Positions 47,901 to 59,900 of a DNA stretch of 64,000 nt are shown piece by piece. The notes beneath the pieces are model-generated. The model made no database searches, was not told the DNA's origin, and worked only from the letters and a program-made list of their open reading frames with translations. Position numbers and translations under genes: made by a program. Source of the stretch: Paraescarpia echinospica (lineage: Eukaryota > Annelida > Polychaeta > Sabellida > Siboglinidae); contig CM034537.1 in NCBI GenBank assembly GCA_020002185.1, positions 7,655,650 through 7,719,649 of the forward strand, in the 5' to 3' direction. Every line of letters starts with the position of its first letter. Position 1 is the first letter of the stretch.

Positions 47901-50900
47901 AAACAAGGAACAGTCGACAAACACCCTCACTGTGGCTCACACATACACGCACATACATACTCCTTACATATATATTCTTCAGTCAGTGTGTTTTTGTTGA
48001 AATTAATTCAATTTAGATATATGTGTGAATGGCTATCACAAATTATGTTACCTAATACGGTGTCCTCCTGACATCCATCATGGGCAGATATAGATTTCTT
48101 CAATTTACAGAATAATTTTAAAAGAACTATACCTCCACCCTAAAAAGACTACACCTTACAAAATGTATTGATTGAAGCTCTCCTGGCATTATTACATTGT
48201 AATGTGTGTTCAGTGGAACAGTTAATATCTCATTAAAGATTCGTCTCATGTTGGTGGACAATCACTAACCGCTGAGATGACTTTCATTAAGTAGTGGTCA
48301 ACAGTGTATTCACTGCACTTTGCTTGTTCCACTGCTTTCTCCAGTGTCACAATCTGTCGTTGAGCCTTCCTATAGACGTACACAAAGTAACTGAGCCTTC
48401 TTGTTCACATATACATAGTAACTGGGCCTTCCTGAACACATATACATAGTAACTGGGCCTTCCTGAACACGTATACATATTAACTGGGCCTTCCTATAGA
48501 CGTACACATAGTAACTGGGCCTTCCTGTACACGTATACATAGTAACTGGGCCTTCCTGTACACGTATACATAGTAACTGGGCCTTCCTGTACACGTATAC
48601 ATAGTAACTGGGCCTTCCAGTACACGTATACATAGTAACTGGGCCTTCCTGTACACGTATACATAGTAACTGGGCCTTCCTGTACACGTATACATTGTAA
48701 CTGGGCCTTCCTGTACACGTATACATAGTAACTGGGCCTTCCTGTACACGTATACATAGTAACTGGGCCTTCCTGTACACGTATACATAGTAACTGGGCC
48801 TTCCTGTACACGTATACATAGTAACTGGGCCTTCCTGTACACGTATACATAGTAACTGGGCCTTCCTGTACACATATAATAATAACAACTTTATTTAGAC
48901 ACTCATTTCCAAAGTGCAACTCTGTTCAATGGTGTTAACAATGTTTCTAAAATACTAATACTTACGTAATAATTAATAGAGGTACTAAAATGTGAGTACT
49001 AAAATAAAACGTCTATAAAGTTGCTAAAATATAACTATGCTAAACAATCATGATCTAAAGCTATAATTCAATGCACATTGCATACAGCAATTGTGGATAA
49101 TTACTTTAAATAAAAATTAAAAATATATTAATAAATAAATATATAAATAAATATAAAATATTAATAAATAAAGTAAAATTAGATCTGCTTTCGATACACT
49201 CAATCACACATCATGTGGCACGTACTTCCAACTGTTCGGCATCGCCAAAGTACGTGCAAGACTCACAACTACAACATGTAAGACCCTAGTGCACTCGCTC
49301 ATGACGCCAAGAATAGATCATGGCAACGCAATGCTCCATGGAATCAGTGACTGCCCAATGCATTGCCCGGAGATGGTCCAGCACTCCACGGTCAGAGTAG
49401 CTCCACAGATCCAAGCATCACCGCAGGACTTAAATTTCCTCACTGGCCACCGGTGAAGCGGCGCACAGAATACAAAACAGTGATCCTAGTCTTCAAAGTC
49501 CTTCACAACCAGACACCCGGGGACCCCTCGTGACCGACCCCTCACCATGTGCCACGATCCGCAGGCTGCGCCCCTCTGATCGTGCCACAATACAACCCGG
49601 TGCGATACGGCCGGCGATCTCTCTCTCTCGAGCCAGAACACTTCTGTGGAATGCACTGCCAGAGGAACTGTGGCTGATCTCTCTCTCTCGAGCCAGAACG
49701 CTTCTGTGGAATGCACTGCCAGAGGAACTGTGGCTGATCTCTCTCTCTCGAGCCAGAACACTTCTGTGGAATGCACTGCCAGAGGAACTGATCACCTCAC
49801 TGGACACTTTCAAAGCACGCCTCAAAATACTCCATTCCAAACTTGTTTTCAATGTGTAACATGTTGTTTTAAGGCCATCTTTCTGTCATTGCATAATTTA
49901 TTAGTGTATAAATAAAGTTAATTATTACTACATAATTACTAAGATAATATACCAGTTTAGTAGTAAACAACTAAAATAATATACTAATAAATATTATGAT
50001 ATGATAATGTCACATAAAACTGATCCTCTGGCAGCACGTTCCAGAGCATCGGTCCTGCGTAAGAGAACGAGCAGCGGCCATATCGCTTGAGGCTGTGGTG
50101 CAGAATGGTGAGTAGTGCGCGATCGGTAGATCGCGGCACGAAACGTAGGGCGTGATGAGTGAGGTGAGGTAAGCCGGCGTCAGGTCGTGAACGGTGCGAA
50201 ATACAAGAACGAGCATCTTAAACTGCATGCGCCACTTCTCCGGCAGTGTAAGCATCTCAGTGTCGCTGTGATACTTTGCCGGTCTCCGCGCCTCATTCGT
50301 AGAACCACTCTAGCCGCCGAGAGCTGGGCCATCTCAAGGCGGTGGAGTAGACGGTCCGACAGTCCATACAAATTGCATTGCTGCAGTCGATTCTCGACAA
50401 TACCAGTGATTGCACTACACACTCAGTTGTTCTGGTCGTTACAACAAGTGCCACGTATCCACAAAATTCTGAGAGGTAGAACAGTGAATGCAGTGTTTCA
50501 AACAGAGAGGTGTGGAGCAGTGACTGAAGTGTGTTTCCAATAAAGAGGTGTAGAGAAGTGATTGCAGAGTTTCCAACAGAGAGGTGTGGAGCAGTGAATG
50601 AAGTGTGTTTCCAATAATGAAGTGTGGAGAAGTGAATAAAGTGTGTTTCCAATAGAGAGGTGTGGATCAGTGAATGAAGTGTGTTTCCAGTAGACAGGTG
50701 TGGAGGAGTGAATGAAGTGTGTTTCCAATAGAGAGGTGTGGAGAAGTGAATAAAGTGTGTTTCCAATAGAGGTGTGGAGAAGTGAATAAAGTGCATTTCC
50801 AATAGAGAGGTGTGGAGAAGTGAATGAGGTGTGTTTCCAATAGAGAAGTGTGGAGAAGTGAATGAGGTGTGTTTCCAATAGAGGTGTGGAGAAGTGAATG

Positions 50901-53900
50901 AGATGTGTTTCCAATAGAGTTGTGGAGCAGTGAATAAAGTGTGTTTCCAATAGAGGTGTAGAGAAGTGAATGTAGAGTTTCCAACAGAGAGGTGTGGAGC
51001 AGTGAATGAAGTGTGTTTCCAATAAAGAAGTGTGGAGAAGTGAATAAAGTGTGTTTCCAATAGAGAGGTGTGGAGCAGTGAATGAATTTTGTTTCCAGTA
51101 GACAGGTGTGGAGGAGTGAATGATGTGTGTTTTCAATAGAGAGGGGTGGAGAAGTGAATAAAGTGTGTTTTCAATAAAGAAGTGTGGAGAAGTGAATAAA
51201 GTGCGTTTCCAATAGAGAGGTGTGGAGAAGTGAATGAGGTGTGTTTCTAATAGAGAAGTGTGGAGAAGTGAATGAGGTGTGTTTGCAATAGAGGTGTGGA
51301 GAAGTGAATGAGGTGTGTTTCCAATAGAGTTGTGGATCAGTGAATGAAGTGTGTTCCCAATAGAGAGTTGTGGAGTAGTGAATGAAGTGTATTTCCAATA
51401 GAGAGGTGTGAAGAAGTGAATAAAGTGTGTTTCCACTACAGATGTGTGGATCAGTGAATGAAGTGTGTTTCCAACAGAGAGGTGTGAAGCAGTGAATGAA
51501 GTGTTTCCAATAGAGAGGTATGGAACAGTGAATGAAGTGTTTCCAATAGAGAGGTGTGGAGCAGTGAATGGAGTATGTTTCCAATGGAGAGGTGTGGAGA
51601 AGTGAATAAAGTGTGTTTCCAATAGAGGTGTGGAGAACTGAATAAAGTGTGTTTCCAATAGAGAGGTGTGGAGAAGTGAATGAGGTGTTTCCAATAGAGA
51701 GGTGTGGAGCAGTGAATGAAGTGTGCTTCCAGTAGACAGGTGTGGAGGAGTGAATGAAGTGTGTTTCCAATAGAGGTGTGGCACAGTGAATGAAGTGTGT
51801 TTCCAGTAGACAGGTGTGGAGGAGTGAATGAAGTGTGTTTCCAATAGAGAGGTGTGGAGAAATGAATAAAGTGTGTTTCCAATAGAGGTGTGGAGAAGTG
51901 AATAAAGTACATTTCCAATAGAGAGGTGTGGAGAAGTGAATGAGGTGTGTTTATAATAGAGAAGTTTGGAGAAGTGAATGAGGTGTGTTTGCAATAGAGG
52001 TGTGGAGAAGTGAATAAAGTGTGTTTCCACTACAGATGTGTGGATCAGTGAATGAAGTTTGTTTCCAATAGAGAGGTGTGGAGCAGTGAATGAAGTGTTT
52101 CCAATAGAGATGTATGGAATTGTGAATGAAGTGTTTCCAATAGAGAGGTGTGGAGCAGTGAATGAAGTGTGTTTCCAATAGAGAGGTGTGGAGAAGTGAA
52201 TAAAGTGTGTTTCCAATAGAGGTGGAGAACTGAATAAAGTGTGTTTCCAATAGAGAGGTGTGGAGAAGTGAATGAGGTGTGTTTCCAATAGAGATTTGTG
52301 GTGCAGTGAATGAAGTGTGTTTCCAATAAGGAGGTGTGGTGCTTTGAATGAAGTGTATTTCCAATAGAGGTGTGAAGTGAATAAAGTGTGTTTCCACTAC
52401 AGATGTGTGGATCAGTGAATGAAGTGTGTTTCCAATAGAGAGGTGCGGAGCAGTGAATGAAGTGTGTTTCCGATAGAGAGGTGTGGAACAATGAATGAAG
52501 TGTGTTTCCAATAGAGAGGTGTGGAACAGTGAATGAAGTGTTTCCAATAGAGAGGTCTGGAGCAGTGAATGAAGTGTATTTCCATTAGAGAGGTGTGGAG
52601 GAGTGAATAAAGTATGTTTCCAATACAGGTGTGGAGAAGTGAATAAAGTGTGTTTCCAATAGAGAGGTATGGAGAAGTGAATGAGGTGTGTTTCCAATAG
52701 AGAGATGTAGAGAAGTGAATGAGGTGTGTTTCCATTAGAGAGGTGTGGATAAATGAATGAGGTGTGTTTCCAATAGAGAGGTGTGGTGAGGTGAATAAAG
52801 TGTGTTTCCACTACAGATGTGTGGATCAGTGAATGAAGTGTGTTTCCAATAAGGAGGTGTGGTGCATTGAATGTAATGTGTTTCCAAAAGAGAGGTGTGG
52901 AGCAGTGAATGAAGTCTGTTTCCAATAGAGATGAGTGGAACAGTGAAGTGTTCACCTGATGACTTTGTGAAGAGCTTTCTCCTGTGATTGCAGCAGTGTT
53001 TTCTCTGACTGTAGTTGCTCCACCTTGTCAGTGAGTCCTTTCTTGTCTACCAGCAGTGTCTGTCACACAATGGGCAGTTAACAACAATCATGTGATAGCA
53101 ATCATATAGGGGAGTTCACGCCCTTTATGATATGTTTTTAACTGCAACATTTATGAGAAATCATCTCATATCTACCTGGATGAACTGTGTACTTCTTTCA
53201 TGGTTTAACTACTATGGCTGTTCAGTAAAGCCAACCTGTTATCCTATGTTGCATAACAGGGAAGTCCATCATATCGTATGTGTGCTAAACTATATAAACT
53301 GTCGATTGATCAGTTGGGCACATCTTATGAAACTCAACAATCGTCTCACAATATGACAAAGCCTACCTTCACTTTGATGGATAATTCAGCAATCTCTGTT
53401 TCACGTTTCATCTGGTCATCTTCTTGTGACCTACAACAGCAAAATCTTGCAAACTAAAAGACATACTGCTTTAATATTCATTAATTTATATAAATTATTT
53501 GTATTTGATTATAAGACAACAGTTTATAGAAGTCTTGTCACACAAGATGTCATACTGCAAGTCAGGAAAATATTTGTGTGTTGTCAGAATCTATAAAAAT
53601 GACATTTCTTTGGCATATCCCATAAAATGAAAACTTAAGCTGTTAGTTTTTTCTGCAGCATATGTAGAAGACACAGCAAACTGCACATACACAACTGAAG
53701 CGATGGCACAGTAGGATGATATGATGTGGTCACAGAACACTCACCTCTTCAGCTGTGACACTGTCATCATGTGGTCACTGAGGGCTACGTTGCACTTGCT
53801 GTCCACTACTGCCGTGTCCAGTTGCTGCTTCATCTTTTCACATCGTCTCCGCAACTCGTCCACTTCTCCCTCTAACTCCTTCCTTCGTGCGCAGCTCATA

Positions 53901-56900
53901 GCCAACTGCTGGGTCAGCTTGGCCACTGGTGACAGAGTGGACCGACAGAGTGGTCAGTGGACAGACAGAGTTGTCATTGGTCAGACAGAGTGGTAAGTGG
54001 ACAGACAGAGTTGTCATTGGTCAGACAGAGTGGTCAGTTGACAGACACAGTGGTCATTCCTGCACATGACCTGTGTTTATGATATCAGATGCAGTCTCAG
54101 TGTGACCTAACTTCCTGCGTGTGACCTGTGTTTATGATATCAGAGGCAGTCTCAGTGTAACCTACCTTCCTGCATGTGACCTGTGTTTATGATATCAGAG
54201 GCAGTCTCAATGTGACCTACCTTCCTGCACGTGCACTGCGTGCATGTCGCGTGTCTTGCTCTGGTGCACATCCAGTTGCTCCATGAGCAGCTGATTCTCC
54301 TCCAACACCAACTTACACTGTTCCTGCAACTGTCGCCTGGAACATACACGGCCATTCATGTCAGCAGGATGCCATTAACAACAGGTGAGTTGATGTTTAC
54401 CAGGACGACACAGTTTGTAAAATCACACAGTTGTATAAATAATATACATGTATATTTTATACACGCACACACACGCATGCACACACACACATAAGTTACA
54501 TATATATATATATATATTCTAATAAGGTGTGTGTATCCTAAAATAAATAATTAAAACGTGCAGGTGCTACACATACAGTGAAATCATAAACTTATCGTCG
54601 CCACTGGGCTGTTAGTGTACATAAGAAGTTTTTATGGAATGCTACACATAACATTAAATTAACCACTTCAGTGCTACTGCCCCCAAAAGCAATGATCACT
54701 GAATCCGCACCGCAGGACCGAACAGCACTCGTGCGTATTCATGATGATATCATGCAGGCACTCTACCATCGAAAAGGAGTAATACTCTTCCTTCTTGATC
54801 TTACTGCTGCTTTCCACACTGTGGACCATGCTATACTACTCCGGCCAATGAAATCCATCGGCATCCGTGACTCAGCACTGACGTGGGTAGCATCCTACTT
54901 ATCGGACAGAACACTGGCGATAAAAATTGACGATGCCATTTCTCATCAGCAACGAATGAGCTTCAGGGATCGGTTCTTGGTCTCTTACTGTTCACAATAT
55001 ACTGTATGTCAATCACGGCAATATTCGCTAAACACTACATGTACGCCGATAACACTCAACTCTGTTGATTTCCCACGTGATCAGCCCTGTGACACAGACA
55101 ATGCTACCCTCGACATAAAACGTTGGATAGTGAACCATCAACTGTTACTAAATGAGGTTTTTCAGTGACGGCACCGTGCCTGTGGAATGATCTGCCGGTC
55201 TGTCTGCGCCTGACAGATTCTCTTGAATTTTTTAAGTCACATTTTAAAACATATTTTTAAAGCCGCATTTGTTAACAACTTGTAGTATGTACTATATTGA
55301 ATTGATTTTAGTCATAATTATATATTTTTTTTAATTAATTTATTATCTTATTTTATTATTAATTACTGACTTATCCTATTTTATTATTAATTTATTATTT
55401 TACTTTACTATTAATTTATTATGGGTAAGTTAGGCTTAAACATTACGAGTTTTAGAAGCCTTACATTTTTACATAATATTCTTATGTAATATGTTTACTG
55501 TGTACACTCGAACAATTATATTTTAACAATGTTATATTTTTATGCACCTCTGAGCAGAATTATATTCAGGATATACTGAGCTTTATAAATAACATTATTA
55601 TTATTATTAATACTGCATTACCAGTGACTTATAAGAATATCGACTGCATCACTTCAAACCAAGATTTCAGCAGCAACAATACATACAACAGAAACATCAT
55701 ATATATATATATTCTGAAAGTAGGATGGTTGACAAGAAAAATAAATCAAGTCAAATTTCAATTTTGTCACTGTGATAACCAGAAATTTAACAATTACATC
55801 ACTTCAGCATTAGTGTAATGACCAAATAGACTGATGCTGTTAGTTTCAGGTTTGCCTCTGTCATTAACTTCTATAAAGACTATATCAATGTTATTCCAAT
55901 TATCAACAGCAACATCCATCAAAATACATAACTAAAACTATAAAACAATCCATCTAAATAAGCAATTAGTTGGTAAATCGCTATCTCCATCATGTGGTAA
56001 CACTGTCCGCCATTACCGCTACCAAACATTGTTAGTCAGTTATACAAAAACAGCAAAAATCTTGAAAAAATTGTACTGGGCGATAATCCATGATTGCCGC
56101 TACTGAAATGCTAAGATATCAGACTTAAGGTAGCTGCACCGGGTATCATGTCAGTTGATTTCTATATTTTTTTCTTCATAGAACATTAGTAGGTGTCAGT
56201 ATGAACATGTGTACTATTAAAAACACCAAGGCATTATCGTCATATGTCACCAATCCATCCTTTAAAAACTAGTATTTTTAGTGTGTCTGTGGAAAGTCCC
56301 TTTTCAGATTCTTGGAAACTGACGATGTTTCCATAGTGACGATCATGTGTGCATCAGCCCAGTACAAACATAAATTCATTCACCATGAATGCAGATCATA
56401 TAGTCTGGTTATTCTCATGCCACTTGTATTATAAACACCTTAACACTGTCAAATCACCAAATACTGGCGGTAGTTTTGTTTATTCTCCGATAATGCCCGA
56501 CCTCAGCCGCCATTTGCAATGACACGTGGCTGACCCCAGCAGGTGTCAATCAATCTTGTCTACCACAACAAGTTCAACACATGGCCCTTCGTAACACAAT
56601 ATCATGAGACAACTTGGCGGGAAAACCTTGGGGGAATCTCAGTAATAAAAGTGTCTGTCAGATTGTGTTGAAATAAGCCACATGCCAATCAAAAGTCACA
56701 TTTCTAAGCAAAAAACAAGCATTTGGTGACACTTGTATTATTGGTAACAACCAGGAAGTATTACTTAATGTAACTTTTTATAAAAACTACCATACTTACA
56801 AAGCCATAACTTGGCATATGAACTTGACTTGTGTTTACCCAAAATTGCACGGGATGGTATTATGTTTTGTGAAGGGGTCGTGCCAAAAATGAAGTACATA

Positions 56901-59900
56901 TTTCTGCTGTCTTTCAACATTGTAGCAAAATGTTTATGAAGCTGTATCAAACTTAATATGCATTTGTTTACAAAAAAACCCGTCTGAATGTCAATAACAT
57001 GTTTGTAAAAAAAATTCTTTTGGGGAGTTTCTCAAAATGAAATAAAATGCCATTTTAGGGTGATTTTTACATATTTTTTAATTGTCTTTAAACTCATTTA
57101 AATATCTCTAAACAACGTAAAAAATCAATTCTTTTTGTTCTGAAGTATAGTTTAGTATCTTAGGCAAACTCAGAGAAAAAATGGGCCAAGTGGTCCTGAA
57201 GTCCTTTGGACTAATATGTCTATATGTGACCCCGGCTGACCAAATGAGTGACAAGTCGGAAAAAGATTTGGTAGGGTGCTTTACACGGTTTCAAAAAATA
57301 TGACTGCTACAAAAATTGGCAAAGTTATGGAGCATTGAACATGGTAGGGATCAAAAAATGAAAATGAAGAAAACGGCTGTTGAAATTTTACATTATATAT
57401 GCAAATGGATTGCATGGAAATATTACAGGCACAACATTCAAATGTGGTACACAGTATGTAATATGTACGTTATGTTGCAATGATACACTGGAAGTACAAA
57501 TGTGCTGCTACAAAGACTTATCAAGTTATGCCAGATTGTCTTCATGTATAAAACTAAGAGGACAGATTATTTGAGAGCAAAAGGAAGAAGCTTCAATGCA
57601 GCAGTGTTCTCTTTCTACCCTCGAGCAGTTCGAATCTGGAATATGATTCCAACACCGATTACTGAACTAGAAAGCCCCATAGCGTTTCAAACAGCGATCA
57701 TGAACCTCCCTTTCACCACACCCAATCATCTAAGACCTAAGACCTCACTGTTTGACACAGTTTAAAACCTACAGGCAACTGTCCAGTTTAACAGGGGTCT
57801 AGTGGCTTAATGCTGTCTGTTGACACAAGCTACTGCTAGTGACCAATTACAGATTAGTCACAGTTTCCATCAAACAATAGCAGGCAGAGAATCTTAGCTC
57901 CACAGCTGGGTGTAATACAAAACAAGAGCCACCACTGATTCATGGTCAAGTAGATTAGCTCAATGCACCAACTAAGACAATACACAACACTGTGAGTGAC
58001 AGTGTCCAGAGTGAGGCCTAAGCAGTGTCCTCATTGCTGAATAGATCAATTAAACCTGCCAAGTGGGTGACATTCTGCACAAGTGTTCATTAATCCTTAG
58101 TGATTGTTCAGAACACCAGACTGACCACATACCTAAACAAAGCGAATGTAATAGGTGAAGAACAGGCAGTGTTCAAATACAATTCAACTAATACAGTTGA
58201 ATTGTATTTGTCTTGATGCAAAAGGCTTTATTGCGCCTTCATCGATTATAAGAAAGCATTTGATTTAGTAGACCGGTCCTCCCTGTGGTCTAAGATAATT
58301 TCATGCGGTATTAATGGTATTGTGTTGAAAGTTGTATACAACCTGTACAAAAATACCAAATCATGTATAAATCAGGGCCAGGCTGTGTCAGCCTTCTTCT
58401 CATGTGATGTATAATACCAAGGAGAAAACTTGTGTCCTTTGTTATTTGCTATTTACCTGAATCATTTTGAACACTGTTAGTCACAATTATAACGGACTTG
58501 ACATGGCAGCTGGTGAAATTTACAACAACCTTAGGGATGATGATGTAGAAAATGTATGTTCTGATATGCTGATGACACTAGAATGATTCAATCAAATACT
58601 GATTTCTTGCTTGTGTATAGCAGAACTATGTCAACTCTTCTAATGATTGATATTTGGTTGTTTCAGGTGTCAACTATATTGTGAATCTGTAATTATTAGT
58701 CTATATTGATACAATTGATTTACACAGTACCATGTCTACACAAGGCATGGCAAGCGTAAACAGAACAGTAGAATGCATTTGATATCAATAAAGTGTAGGA
58801 TATTTCACTCTATAGTTGTCCAGAATATTAATTTTCTATGTTTGTCACCTACAGGTTTCTACAGACAATACATTTTAACCAATAGACACCACAGTCACAC
58901 CATTTTATAATAATTAAATGAACATCAAAATAAACACAACTTGCAATTATAGAAAATCAATAGTTTTGAAGATAAAAAGTGTTAGGCAACTGTTCAGTCT
59001 AACAGGGGTCAAGTGTGTCTACTCTGCTTGGGCACTGTGACCAATTAAAGATTAGTCAAGGTCTCAAAGGAACAGTGGCACTAGGCTGCAGAGATTAGTC
59101 ATGGAATTGACTTTGTGGCACATTAAACAAAATCTACTGTTGGGGTTGTCTACTCTGCCTGGGCGCTGTGACCAATTAAAGATTAGTCAAGGTCTCAATG
59201 GAACAGTATCACTAGGCTGCAGAGATTAGTCATGGTGTTGACTTTGTGGCACATTAAACAAAATCTACTGTTGGGGGTGGTCTCAAGGGCCCTTCTCAAA
59301 ACCACATCACTAGATAATGTAAAACCTTTGCACTTTGGGGGCCCCTTAGGTGCCCTTAGAATGATTCAATCAAATACATATTTCTTGTATATGTATACAT
59401 CTATGCAAAATTAGAAAAAAAGTTGAACATTTTTTTTATAAATAGGCCAAATGTTACATTTTTACCAGTTTTGGGGTCCTTGGAGGCCCTAGGGAGCCCT
59501 TAAAATTATTCAATCAAATACAGATTTCTTGTGCATAGTGGCAGTGCCCTAAGATATGACTATGCAAAATTAGAGAAAAAGTTGCTGAACGGTTTCTGAG
59601 ATACGGCAGCTAACAGCGGACGGCGGACGCAGAGTGATGGCAATAGTCCCTTGGACCTTTGGCCAAAGGACTAAAATTGGTTAGCTTATCTTCAAAACTT
59701 GTATTAGAAATGATTAATTCAAAAGAAGCATATAATAGCTGATCCAGCCACCTTAAAGATGATACATAACACATGCCTCCACACAGAGGATAATTGTGAG
59801 TACAAACGATTTGAATAGCTGATATCGTCAATGCCGCCACACCAGCCTGTCGTACTGTAGTGTCACAGACCATGCAGCCGGTGTACTGAAATGGTTAAAA

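Noticed and set aside
42645..48071. 1808-codon open frame rich in Cys/His with a 17-residue repeat
   Set aside because: It follows from a 51-bp tandem repeat without stops. The opposite strand is also open for 1002 and 660 codons, and CEP89 exons on the minus strand flank it, placing it in an intron.
40521..48880. CRISPR-like direct repeats of 27, 31 and 51 bp
   Set aside because: Repeats are contiguous with no unique spacers, there are no cas genes, and the context is a spliced animal genome.
50293..52955. Minus-strand frames up to 596 codons (His/Thr/Ser-rich repeats)
   Set aside because: Pure products of the 38-bp array; three frames are open with the same amino-acid pattern.
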